In this document: positions 45,464-57,300 of the stretch, piece by piece
How the letters are laid out: each line of letters starts with the position of its first letter
How positions within the stretch are numbered: the first letter of the stretch is position 1
Source: Spinacia oleracea
Lineage: Eukaryota; Streptophyta; Magnoliopsida; Caryophyllales; Amaranthaceae
DNA: 64,000 bases
Assembly (NCBI RefSeq): GCF_020520425.1
Contig: NC_079489.1
Location: 19,492,001-19,556,000, forward strand
Direction: 5' to 3'
Program-made: the position numbers and the translations under genes
The notes under the pieces: generated by a model
Told to the model about the DNA's origin: nothing
The model's database searches: none
What the model saw: only the letters and a program-made list of their open reading frames with translations

Positions 45464-48400
45464 AACGACGAAACAATAATTCGTCATTAAATTTTAATGC
45501 CGAAATCCTAAATTCGTCTTTAATTGTTAACGATGAAACCATAATTCGTCGTTAATGACGAAACAATAATCCATCGTTAATGGTTAACAACGACATGATG
45601 TTTCGTCGTTAATATTTAACGAGGAACACTACCACAAAAATGTCCAAAGAGATCTCTAAAAACAGACCCATTACATGAATTAACGGGTCTCTTTAATTAA
45701 AAATACCTTATATTACAAATAGAGGGTCTCTTATATAGACCTGGACGCACTTACAAGACAATAAAATATAAAACAGAGACCTGCTAGCATAGATAAGAGG
45801 TGTCTTTTGTATGTGGGGTCCACTAGTTGGAAAAGTTGAGACCCGTCATCTTATACCGGGTCTGTTTCCTAATTTCGATCAATACGGAAAACTCGTTGTA
45901 TAACTTGGAATTATTCCATAAAAATAAAAATTAAAACGTTTTGAATAAAAACGAAAATTCTTTTTCCCTTGTACCAGCGAAAAGCAACCCCTTCAGATCT
46001 AAAGTCAATCATCCCAAAATTCTTACTCCTTCATTAACAATCAAAACCCCTAATTTATCTTCCTCAATCATTCTCCATTTTCTGCACCTAATTCGAAGAA
46101 AAACCAATTCTTTCAATCTTCAAATCAACAAGGGTATAAAACCCTAATTTGTAGAAAAACAAATTCTTGTAATGAGATGTAATTTCAAAAGCTCGGAGGA
46201 AGGGAGCGGTGAAGTAAGCTCGAATCTTGCTATGGAACCAAGGTCTCCATTGATGAAGCTGCTTATGGTGAGAATTTTGTCATAATTAGGTTCAATGGTC
46301 GTCCTCATCTCTTAGTTAAAAAACCTAAAAAGGGCGCCGATAGCGGTGTAGATCTGCAATCGAAAAAAATCAATTTTCTAGAAATTGAAGCACCAAGCTC
46401 TACAACTGTCACCTTCTTTCCATTCTCAAATTTGAACCTCATATTTCACTGGTATTTCCCTTCCTCCTCATTGTTTGATTTTCTTTAGATCTGTCGTACG
46501 TAATTTTAAGCTTTTATGGTTAAAAATGGATGTTATTGTTTGCCGGCGGCGTAGATTTGTCTATTAGGGCACAATTTGTTATTTTTTAAGCATCTCTGGT
46601 GAAATTGTGACCGTGGAGGTATATATTTTTAGCTGTTATATTTCTCGCTGCTATATTTAGGTTTAATGTTTATATGTGTATTCCATTGAAATTAAAACTG
46701 CCTGATTAATGACTTTATTCACCCTCCGTCGTCACCGTCGGTGACATCTCTGACAAGTATCACCATTCATTTCCTTCTCTCTCTTTTTGTCACTCTTAGT
46801 TTTAGTGTAACTTTTGTGTGATTATGTATGAGATTTGATAGTGGAGTTCGGTTAATTTTATGAACAAATGGATCAGGTTATTTTCGGAAAATATCATTAT
46901 CTATTGATTTATTTCAAATTTGAAGTGGAACATTTTAGTTTTAGACGAATGCTTTGATTTTAATCTAATTTTTTCGTGTTCTGTTTTCCTAGGAGAAAGA
47001 TGATTAATCATAGTTACAAAAGAAGAGATGGCTCCAACTCCATTTACTGATATTGGCAAGAAAGCCAGAGGTAATTTGGATATTTTTGTTTTTGTTAATT
47101 GTAACTTTAACTGGTTTTATGACGTTTGTATTTCGTTTTATTTTGTGTAGATTATGATATTATAATTGTATTTGGTTTAGATTCATTTTATATTTTTATT
47201 AGATGGGTAATACTTGATTTGGTGAATATATTTCAATTATTATGTGTTTGGAATGATACTCACCATTGGTCAGGAACTTAGGATACATATAAGCTAAAGC
47301 AAAATCAGTTGTTGGTATATCATTGTTCCGAACGAAATCAGTTCCAATAGTAGCTCAAAATACTGGAATTTATTGCGCATATTGTTCTAGTTTTCTAGGA
47401 GAAGCTTTGCATAGTACATTACTGCAGTCGGTATGAGTACGTATTTGAACCTTATTCCGAGCAGGTGAGTGGAAAGTCACTAAACAAAGGGGAAAATGTT
47501 TTTTTTCCTGGGGAACTGCATGGTTGATGTTTTTAGTTTCTAGAACTATTAGAAGTATTTTTATGTCACAGCTAACATATTAGGCAAATAGACCCTTGAT
47601 AAATTTTTCTTGATTACATGTTTTTCCAGTTTAGAGACGTTGGAAGAGTTTTACATTGATCGAGTATAACAAAACACACATAGATACAATGATCTTACAC
47701 GCAATTGATTTTGCGCGTTTTTGTTTTTCTTTTTGAATTTTTTCCAGTTGAACATAAAAAATCTTTGCTTTGAGTATGATACGGATCAATATTATCAAGC
47801 GTTAGATGCTCTGTGTTGATGTAATGTTTGATCTCTCTTCTTCCCCGATTCATATTATCAGTATTGTTTGAGAGTTCAAAAAACCTCTTTCCACGTGTTG
47901 TAATTTGTTCTTTTTAGCAGATTACTTTCTAATTACTATATGTTGGTGTTCACAGAAATATGGATCTCAACAAGGGATCGAGGTTCTCTCCTGTGAGGCA
48001 TACACTATTTGATCCTGGTGGTCATAGATAAGGTACATGCAACCTACATTTGACTCAGATGTATTACTTAAAACTGGAGCTATATTATTAACTGATGATG
48101 AATTTGCTCATTTTGAGCTCTTTCTATTTGGTTGAATATTTGTTTTGGCTAATTCCTTGAATCGACTTTTTGTAAAATCTTTCAACAGAATGGGGTAATC
48201 CACCTCTTACTTATAGTCATTTATGAAGATTACTGGTTAGCTCTCGTCAATTTGGGTGTACGATTTCAGAGATATACATAGTATATTTTTTAGTGGGTTT
48301 ATTTAGGTTGTAACGAGATTTTATTCCTGTAGTTGCACATTTTTTGTATTTTTAGAGGTAAAATTTAGATTTATATATGAAAGTTACAATCATGAATGAG

Positions 48401-49013
48401 TAATTTGTAATTTTGTGTAGAAGATTTTGGATGTAATATTTGTTTATTTTTCGGTTGGTAATATAAGCAATTATCAATATGCAGACATGTCGGCATAAAT
48501 ATTCTTTTTTTTTTAAATTAAAAATTATCAAAGAGACCCGTTAGGGGAAATAGGGGGTCTGAGTTTGTTGAATTAAAAAAATAACAAAAATTCAAAGAGA
48601 CCCCTTTTCTTCCATATGAGATCTGAATTTAATTAACAAAGAGACCTCATATCTTTAAGAATGGGTCTTTTCCCCTTCTTAATTATTTTTTTAATGCTTT
48701 ATATAACAGACCCCCTTTCTTGCCTAAGGGGTCTCTTGTTTCTAACAAAGAGACCTCCTTTAGATGAGAGGGTCTCTTAATCAAAGAGACCTCTGAGATA
48801 GAGACCTCCTCAAAAGGGGTCTCTTATGCCATTTTGGAAGGGTCTCTTTGCCCATTTTTGTAGTAGTGGAACATCGTTGTAAGAACCAATACGGACGATA
48901 CCTGTTACAACAAATATCACGAAGGAAAAAATCCGTCTTCAAAAGTTTAACGATGAAATTTGGGGCTTTTAACGAAGAAATATTCCGTCTTTAAATGTCC
49001 TTTTTCTAGTAGT
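45464..49013. mobile_element. Relic of a third CACTA, split by CACTA 2
   Basis: Units such as AACGACGAAACAATAATTCG and TTAACGATGAAA flank CACTA 2 on both sides (45464-45623 and 48872-49000). The right border CTTTTTCTAGTAG resembles an inverted CACTACTAGAAAAAG end with the last base changed. The left border was not found. Confidence 0.55.
45627..48868. mobile_element. CACTA transposon 2, non-autonomous
   Basis: Ends CACTACCACAAAAATG and CATTTTTGTAGTAGTG; TSD GAA (45624-45626, 48869-48871). Subterminal AAAGAGACCC/GGGTCTCTTT units at 45640-45870 and 48520-48850. The 2.6 kb interior has exon-like pieces (46172-46268 MRCNFKSSEEGSGEVSSNLA; 47960-48030 MDLNKGSRFSPVRHTLFDPG) with nearby splice-like sites, possibly captured host gene parts that I cannot name. 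No transposase domain seen. Confidence 0.88.
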
Positions 49014-49370
49014 CTAAATTTGCAGAACATCAATATGTCATCAACAAAGCAAATGCATCTTGGGTGAAACTTAAAATGGGGTGTAAGTATTGTTCTAGAG
49101 AAATAGTACTCCATATAGAGAGTGAATAAGAGAGGGGAGAGGGGATCCCCTCTCTTTGGTTGGATTAACTAAGTTGGGACTCTATTAATCAAAATGGAGT
49201 ATTAAGTAGTTGTGAGGCAAGTCATGGTAATACTATGAAGTGGAATTTGGGGACATCTACATTAGTCATCACTCTTCAATGAAATCTCATTCCATTGTAT
49301 CATAAGCCTTTCTGGGATCCAGTTTCATTAGGAAATTAGGCATCCTATGACTTTTCCTGTACATATTGAC
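49013..49370 (-). pseudogene. LINE reverse-transcriptase fragment
   Basis: The minus strand shows MKLDPRKAYDTMEW (RT motif with catalytic Asp), then in another frame RGDPLSPLLFTLYMEY and HPRCICFVDDILMFCKF, the second holding the FxDD catalytic motif. Frames change between motifs, so it is dead. It stops where the CACTA relic begins. Confidence 0.8.
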
Positions 49371-49613
49371 AATATCCTGTCACACCAATATATTATAATC
49401 TCATTATATAGAGTAATTAGTTTTATATATAATATAATAATGCAATCTTTTATTAGCTTTCTTTTTATACAAATCTTGTGTATCAACACGGACACAAACT
49501 AGAAATTAGTACCATTGCATCAATTAAGCGAACACATAATAATTGACACTACTTTTGGTCATTACATGCATGCTTTTAAGATCCCAAATCAATTACATAA
49601 ATGGATCATCTCA

Positions 49614-49919
49614 TCTATACTAATGTTTTAAATCACAGTGATTTTCTTGCCATGTGTCATATTCTTACTTTTATATGATTTCCTTCTCGCCATCTCATCT
49701 ATCTAATTTTATATTTTTTAAAATAAAATAAAATTCTTGCATGATTCTCCATATACGTTTAATTAATTTATATACTTTTAATAATTTTATTTGATATAAA
49801 TAACATCTCAAATTCTTAATCCATCAATGGTGGAATCATTAATTAGTTCACTACCCTTTTAACTTTTATGTAGATTTAATAAAATATATAACCCGTCCAC
49901 TGCACGGGCTAAATATTAG
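49614..49919 (+). mobile_element. Small Helitron-like element
   Basis: 5' TCTATACTAATGTTTTAAAT after an A; 3' hairpin CCCGTCCACTGCACGGG, then CTAAATATTAG before T. 306 bp with no coding capacity. Confidence 0.6.
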
Positions 49920-50402
49920 TTTTTATCTACTACACTTAAATTTTAACAAATTTTCATTTTGAAAAAGTTAATTTTCCGAGTTTGGATTTGTGAACAGATA
50001 AAAAGTTGCAATTATATGATACCATTGAGAAATTGAACACAAACACAAAACCTGAAATAAGTTTATAGGTTTTTTCCAGCATGTACGCCACATGATGTTA
50101 GCATGTACCGTAAAAGATTTTACCAAACTGTAAGCACATAATACATTAATATATACATTCATATTCCGGAGTAATAACTTTGCAAAATACATAAAAGTCA
50201 TAGTGACTAAGGCAAGACTATGTTTGGTTCACCTTATTTTGATTGAAAATAACTTAACTATGATTATTTTTATTTGTGTATAAAGTTATCTAAAAAATTA
50301 TTTTTGTAGTAAGTCAAAAAAAAAAAAAATTAATAGTTAAAACAAATGGACAAGATGATATTGCATGCTTATGTTAATTTTCTATCGATTGAACTTTATG
50401 AT

Positions 50403-50707
50403 GCAAAGACGAGGCTACATATTCTTTCTTGCAATGTTTATTAGGGAGTCTATACTCTATAATAATGAACATAATCAATATTCATAATTAATTAGGAATG
50501 ATACTGTCCCCTCATCCCGGTCTTCCTTTCAAATAAAAGCAATGACACCGTACGTGCTTAATTAAGAACACAAATAACTTAAAATAACATAATCTAGCTA
50601 GATTAGTTAATTTATAATCATTATTAAGATCTATAAATCAACTAAAAACCCACAATTAAATTATATTGCCTATCTTCCTTCCTCCCTCAAAATTTGCCAA
50701 AGGGAAG
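50403..50707 (+). promoter_or_regulatory. Promoter of polygalacturonase gene 2
   Basis: It has the same ordered blocks as gene 1 (ATTCTTTCTTGCAATGTT, AGGGAGTCTATA, ACACCGTACGTGCTTAATTA, CTAGCTAGATTAG). A TATA-like TATAAAT lies at 50632-50638. Confidence 0.7.
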
Positions 50708-52374
50708 ATGGGAAAGCTACTTCCTCTTCCCATAATTGCTGAGCTTTGTATTATCTCTTTCTTATTACTTGTTTTAGTAAAGCCAAATGCAGCAATTAGT
50801 GTGGTCAATTTTGGGGCCAAACCCGATGGCCGAACGGACTCAACCCAAGCCTTCCAAAAGGCGTGGGCTTCGGCTTGTAGTTCGGCAACGCCCGTCACAC
50901 TTGATATACCGTTTGGAGGATTTGTAGTCCAGCCCACATCTTTTACTGGGCCGTGTAAGAAACAGGTCACGTTAAGGATTAAGGGTACAATTATGGGCCC
51001 ATCTGATTATCGTATATTGGCCCAAAACAATGTGTGGCTCCGGTTTTACAACATTAATGGGCTTACTATTAATGGGGGTACACTTGATGCTAGGGGTCAA
51101 TCGTTTTGGGCATGCAGACGTGGTTATGGGAATTGTTACAAGGGAGCACAGGTATAATTGTCAGTTGGTATAAAAATTTTAATTGGTGTTAGTTTGTAAA
51201 TACTATCATTACTTTGTACAGGATAAATCACGTATCGATTGGTGTAAATAATCTCATACGTATTAATATTTTATGTACTTTTTGTTTGTGCAGTCCATAA
51301 CGTTCGTAGCGTGCACGAATGTACTGGTGAGTGGGCTAAAATCGATAAACAGTCAGATGAGCCACATGAGCGTAAAAAGCTGCGACAATGTAGCCTTCAA
51401 GTACTTGACACTCTTAGCTTCACCTGAAAGTCTTAACACTGATGGCATCAATGTTCAACACACTAATCGTCTTACCATTCATGGTTCGGTAATCAGTACT
51501 GGAGATGATTGTATTGCCCTCGGACCTGGCACCCAAAATACTGTCATCAATAAAATTGCTTGTGGCCCTGGCCATGGTATTAGGTATTTCTCTTCGTCAT
51601 TTATTGTCATGGAGTAAACAAGTACGTTCTTCGTAAGGAACGTGTCACGTTAACTCGTTCATTGTACTTGATTTATATTTTGGATCATCGTTCCAGTTAT
51701 TTTCATATTAGTATACGCAACTTTAAGATTTGTACAATTAGCAATAACAAGATTATCTGTTTGGCGATTTTGCAGCATTGGTAGCATGGGCAATACCCTA
51801 CAAGAAGATGGGGTAGAAAATGTAGTAGTTTCAAATGTAGGGTTTTGGAGGACAACGAATGGTGTACGAATCAAGTCATGGGCTAGACCTAGCAACAGTT
51901 TTGTCCGTGGCATCACGTTTCAAAATCTCGTTATGTATGATGTTTTAAATCCCATCCTCATTGACCAAAAATATTGTCCCAGTAACAAATGCCCTCACGA
52001 GGTAATTAATATCGTACTCCAAAACTCTATTAACATGATTTATCAATAATATTTCTTATATACACCCGTAAAATAAGGTGCACCCTGATCTTAATCGGTA
52101 ATTACTACATACTAATTGATTATTATACTAATCATGAGTATATTTTTCCTGGCAGAATTCCGGAGTGAAGATTAGTAATGTGAAGTATATAAATGTGAAA
52201 GGAACATCAAAAACCAAAGAGGCAATAAGATTTACTTGTAGTCCAAGTAATCCATGCAATGGGATCAAATTGAAAAATATCAAGCTAACTTTCGGGAAAC
52301 AACCGGCGATAACATCTTGCAGCGATGCTCATGGAAGTAGTCGTGGCATAGTTAACCCTAGAGGTTGCTTTTAG
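50708..52374 (+). CDS. Polygalacturonase 2 (GH28, exopolygalacturonase type), 392 residues
   Basis: Exons: 50708-51151, 51294-51583, 51776-52001, 52156-52374, the same exon lengths and phases as gene 1. Signal peptide LCIISFLLLVLVKPNAA. The motifs NTDGI, GDDCIALG, GPGHGIR and RIKSW are intact. Introns are short (142, 192 and 154 bp) and free of insertions, so this is the most compact copy. Start at ATG 50708, aligned with gene 1 (MGKLLPLPIIAEL against MVKLFPLHIIAKL). Sequence is closer to gene 1 than to gene 3 in exons 3-4, suggesting that pair arose last. Role as for gene 1: secreted pectin hydrolase. Confidence 0.93.
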
Positions 52375-52606
52375 TAATCGTCACTTACGAGTCCATCACC
52401 CATTGATATTATATAAATTAAAGATCGAGGATTAATTTCTATTTCAAGCTGCTTGATTAAACTATTGTATGTATACACTTCAATGAATAATGGCTAAATT
52501 ATGAATTGTGCGAAAAAAATTAAAAGGTTTATCGAGTATCGGTGTACAATATATTTATTATACACCAGATAATTTGCGAATACAAAGGAGGCATATTTGC
52601 TGAATA

Positions 52607-53103
52607 ATTAGAGCGTCACGTAGGAAATCTAATGGTTTGGGCCAATGAAAAATAAAATTTCTAATTTATTTTTGAATTACAAAAATCGAGTGCCACGTAG
52701 ATAATTAATTAGGTGCCACGTACATATTTTAATTAATTAATTACTAATATATACAACTCCATCCAAAATCAAACACTCTAATAATTTAAAAATAAATCTA
52801 AAATAAAATTCATCTAGAATCAAACACTAACCTACAATAAAATTTAATCCAAAATCAAACACTAATCCAATATTAGAGCGCCACGTAGGAAATCTAATGC
52901 ATTCGGTCAATGCAAAATAAGGTTTTTAAATGATTTTTGTATTAAAAAAGTCGACTGCCACATAGATAAATAATTAGGTACCACGTAGACATTTTATTAA
53001 TTAACTATTAATATTATGCATATACAATTTCACCCAAAATCAAACACTCTAATAATTAAAAAATAAATCTAAAATGAAATTCAATCCAAAATCAAAAACT
53101 AAT
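52607..53103. repeat. Two tandem 265-bp units
   Basis: ATTAGAGCGTCACGTAGGAA at 52607 and ATTAGAGCGCCACGTAGGAA at 52872 start two copies sharing GTGCCACGTA-type and CCAAAATCAAACACTCTAAT segments, about 80% alike. Confidence 0.8.
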
Positions 53104-53202
53104 CTAATATAATATATAAAATATAGCAGTTGGTATACATAAGAGTTTTATTTTAACTTAACAATTTAATAGAATCCGTGTATCGAACAGGCTAAAATCT
53201 AG
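53104..53202 (+). mobile_element. Possible Helitron 3' end
   Basis: TCCGTGTATCGAACAGGCTA then AAATCTAG before a T-run resembles the ends at 24593 and 49919, but the hairpin is imperfect. The 265-bp repeats may be its interior; no clear 5' end. Confidence 0.4.
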
Positions 53203-54480
53203 TTTTTACCTAATTTTTGGTAATTTTTAACCTATATTGGCTAACATTTTATAATATGAAGTAACTTTTTATGGATAAAATTTCTACAGGGTCACGTGAT
53301 TATTTAATACATTATATTATGATTTTGAGGGATAATATTTATTAAAATTAAAAATAGTATCTCTAAGAGATAAATAATTATACAATATATCGGCGGGCAC
53401 ACAATTTACATCTTTCTAGCTCGCTCTATATATAAAACATATATTTTTCATAAATTATTATTTAAAGTTATAAATCTTGTACAAAAGAATAAAAGTTAAC
53501 TCATAATGGTTAAAATTGAGTTAACTTGACATAATATAAATTTTTTCTCTTAAATAAAAATATTCTCTTTCAAAATCACTAATGATGTATAAAGGTAACC
53601 CTTTAATTTAAAAAAGTTGATCAAAACATGTTAAAGTTACCAAAACACTAGGTAATAGTTACTCTGCATGCAACACCATTTGTATTTTGTTTGAATTTAC
53701 ATTTTGCTAACTTATCTGACATATTTTATTTTAACTTATCTAAACTTTCGAACTTGTATATTGTATAAACGTGTTGTAATTATTGTGTTTTCAAGGCAAA
53801 ATACTAGAATAAGAATAAGATCGTGTTTAAGATTATCGTGCACTGTGGTAACCAAACCAATGCCTTGAAAATGAGATTCGATTCAACCGGGGTGGACAAT
53901 AGTATTCACCGATTCGTTCCCTAAGATTTACACAACTCTCGTCACACAAAGGCACTTTTGGGTGATGAGATAGATCTATATAAACTTATGCCCAAAAGGA
54001 AGAAAAGAAGAGGAGAGAAAGAGATAACCAGTGTGTGTGTTTCTCATATTGTTTTTCCAAAACGAAGGAGTATATTTATAATATTCCAATCAAGAAGTGA
54101 AGAAATCTCAAATCTATAAGGGTTTGGAAAACCAACCATCAAAGAAAGTCCAAAGATCTAAAGAGATTGATGACCATCAAGAGCAATAAAATACTCATAA
54201 CAATGGGAGATTAATTATCTCCGTAAACATAGAGAATAACCACAAAAAACCACTCATCAACATCAGTAAAATAGAGGTTCTATATGATTTAGTGGGTATA
54301 AAATAACCCAAGGAAGCCAAGACATTCAAAGGAATCCAATGACCATCATCAATAGACTTAAGTATGATTATAAAGAGCTTAATAACCTACTTAATTAAGA
54401 GCATCATCAAGCAACTTAACTCAACATAATTATAATAATTAAGTCACTTAAAATACCATCAAAAGGGTTGTTACCAAAGG
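53203..54480. other. No gene seen
   Basis: AT-rich, then from 53800 a more mixed sequence with a GTGTGTGTG run near 54031-54041. Nothing recognised. Confidence 0.4.
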
Positions 54481-54720
54481 AACCCAAATGAAGCAAAGCA
54501 AAACTTGACAAACGTGACTTTTGGCCTTCGCCCGATCGGACCGGACTAGCCCGCCTAATCGGGCGCGAGTGCGACAAAAACTTCCCAGTTTCTTCTCTGT
54601 ACTCGCGCCCAGTGGCACCGTACGACCTCTTTTCTAGCTTTATTTCCAAAAAAAGTACATATTTTGTTTGAAATATGTAAAAATACATAGAACATGCATG
54701 CCATAGTTTTGTAGTAGTAC
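54480..54720. repeat. GC-rich dispersed repeat, copy 1
   Basis: TTCGCCCGATCGG, TAATCGGGCGCGAG and CCCAGTGGCACCGTACGACC then TCTTTTCTAGCTTTATTTCC; a diverged relative lies at 56040-56230. Contrasts with the surrounding AT-rich DNA. Confidence 0.5.
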
Positions 54721-54839
54721 TAAATAGGTACTAATAGATAATAATTGGTTCGAGGGAATATAGCTTTTTGAATAGGTTGTAAAGGTTTTTTTTGGGGCTT
54801 GTTAGTCATCTAGGCATGCAGGTTTGTGGAGTAATTGGT

Positions 54840-55140
54840 TTGTTATTTTATTTATTTATTTACTTTTATTTTTGACAAGAAGGACTATGAACAACAAAAC
54901 AGACACTAAAACGAAAGCGAGATAATTTGACGCTGACGAGCCTGGCCTGCAAGAACATGGGTATCACTAACCACCGATCTAGACACCTTCCAGAGGGTGA
55001 ACGATTGAAGCGAATCCAAAAGTCGTCGAACCTCACCAAGAGACCAGGAAACCTAAGAAGTATGGAACATGTCGTAGATCAATATATTTCTTCTCTAAAA
55101 TTTGAGGTTGATGATGTGTGAGAGCTGAGAAACATGTAGG
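54840..55140 (-). mobile_element. Possible 5'-truncated LINE 3' end
   Basis: The minus strand ends in CAAAAATAAAAGTAAATAAA after TGTTCATAGTCCTTCTTG. The upstream part has no recognised domain. Weak. Confidence 0.3.
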
Positions 55141-55597
55141 AATCTATTTCGGCAATGAAAATAATAAAGTTCGCAACATATGACATTTAAGCCGTGTTAC
55201 AATGATGACATGTCATGCTAATCTATTATACATGTTACAAAAAAAGTAGGAAATTCTTAATATTCTAATTTGTTTCCTTCTTTATATTGACTACCTTATT
55301 TACATATTTTCATAGTAAAAATGTTGCATTGATAAGTAAAAATATTCTGATGACGCATAGCCAACGTGACGTCTATATGTACTAATTAAACTCCGACACA
55401 TAAAATCGTGACAACTAAATGTTGTCGCAACTTGCGACCTTTACCATCACCTTTTTGAAAAAAACCATACAAATCATAAATTAAAACGATCGATCGATTA
55501 GCAAATTGGTATAAAAAGCATAACCTCCCATTTTCTTGCTACATTGATAGTTAAATCAAGGAAGAACAAAAAGAAGCTATCCCTTATAGGAATTCTA

Positions 55598-55706
55598 GTG
55601 TTTTTTTTTTGTGCAAATGAGCCACAAGGGCGGGGATGAGAATCGATCTCAGCATCACCTGCAACCAGGATGGATTCTCTAACCAACTTAGCTATCCATC
55701 ACTCTC
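55598..55706 (-). mobile_element. tRNA-derived SINE, second copy of the family in gene 1 intron
   Basis: Minus strand: GGATAGCTAAGTTGGTTAGA (A-box), GAGATCGATTCTCATCC (B-box), GTGGCTCATTTGCAC and an A-run. TSD TAGGAATTCTA at 55587-55597 and 55707-55717, perfect over 11 bp. Confidence 0.9.
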
Positions 55707-56039
55707 TAGGAATTCTACTGTGATGGCCAAACAATTAATAGGAGGGAGCAAATAGCAGTCCCTCTTCTAACATATTTATGTTGTACATCTTTATCTACCA
55801 TCTAAATTTTGGATTATAAGCAAGACCGGTCCTAACTTTTTGGTGGTCTAAGCGCGAAACAATAATTTGGGGCCATATATTTTAAAGCTTTACCGTAAAA
55901 CAATTACTTGTAGACAGGGTTTGCATTTTATTAAAAAGTTGATCTGATACTACTTTGTAACTAATCAAATCAAGAAAGTGGATTTTTTTTTTCCTCTTTT
56001 TTTAACTCTACTAAAAACATACTCTAAGGCTTGAAAATG

Positions 56040-56235
56040 TACTATCGGTCGGGCATGAGTGGTCGAGTGCCACTACCAAAAAGTCTTTTTTATTCACCTT
56101 GTAAACTTACAAATTATATTCGCCCGACAGGGGCGATTCCGTCCAGTTTCAACGGGAGACCTCAAGCCCTATCGGGCGGATCCACCCGGTGCCATCGGAC
56201 GAAGCCTTTTTCCAGCTTAATTTGCTACCAACGAT
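56040..56235. repeat. GC-rich dispersed repeat, copy 2
   Basis: Shares the GCCCGA, GGTGCCATCGGACGA and TTTTTCCAGCTTAATTTGC layout with 54480-54720. The short open frame here is a by-product. Confidence 0.45.
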
Positions 56236-56945
56236 AGTTACGTGTGAATGACAAACGGAAATTGAAACTGAATCAGATTGATTCCGGTGACATAATGATT
56301 TAATAGGGTATGATAGGTGAGTTCACGTTGTGAGAATTAACTTGTGTTTAAATTTGATGCTTTGACGGCTTAATAGTCTAATACACACATTATTCAACAA
56401 TATTGTCTGTCTTGGAGTTCTAAAACTCTATTGAATTGTACTCCGTATTATTCATATGATCGATGATGACCTGTAGAATCTTTACTGCTTCTCTTTCTCA
56501 CATGAAAATGTTCACCCTCCCTTTATTGCGGCTTTAAGTTTGCTAATCCACCATCTACATTTTACGGAGTCGTACAAATATTAGGATTGTCAACAATTAA
56601 CGTTGTTTAACCCATTTTTGACAAAAATTAAAGTAACCTAAACAAAAAATTCACACATTCAATCCGCATAAATTAAAAGACCCCGCGTAAAAAATAACTT
56701 CACTTTTTTCCAAAAAAAATCATCATTTTTTCAAAGGCAATTTTCTTGGAAGAAGTGAGTTTATCTTTGGAAGAATCATTTATTCATTTACCTACTCCGA
56801 TATTCATAGTTTGTTTTTTATTTCTCCCTCCGTATAATAGACCGTATGTTTTCCATTTAGAGTGACACAAAATGGTGTGATTACTTTCATACTTTCCTGT
56901 ATAATCATCTAATTTTTGCAAACAATTGTGTATTAAAAAACAATA

Positions 56946-57203
56946 CTCCCTCTGCTCTCGAATATTAGTCCTGTTTGGAATCTTAACACTATTCACAATT
57001 GAAGATAATCTTTTGATTTCTTTCCAATATGTATTTCAAAACATATTCATCTAAGATTTTATTTTGTTCGTGTTAATGCGTAGTTTAACAATATCAATTT
57101 TTTATATTTTTTTAACATACGTATTTGGAGATATTTACATTTAATATTGAGTTGAAACGAGTTGAAAAGTCAAAACATGACTAATATTTAAGAACGGAAG
57201 GAG
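56946..57203. mobile_element. Stowaway MITE
   Basis: Ends CTCCCTCTGCTCTCGAATAT and ATATTTAAGAACGGAAGGAG with TA flanks; the ends are more diverged than in the other copies. A partial CTCCCTCCGTATAATAGACC end lies just left at 56824. Confidence 0.8.
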
Positions 57204-57300
57204 TACTAATATTGAAAATAGGTGGAGGATCACCCTTGATCCTACCCATACCCTACAGCCCTACTGAACCATAAAATTTGGTTCCGAGTCTTATAATTTT

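Noticed and set aside
54416-54688. 90-codon minus-strand frame
   Set aside because: Falls on the GC-rich dispersed repeat; no domain.
55598-55706. Functional tRNA gene
   Set aside because: Only the box A and B regions resemble tRNA; there is no full cloverleaf, and the body, A-tail and TSD show a SINE. The same holds for 37008-37124 and 15236-15422.
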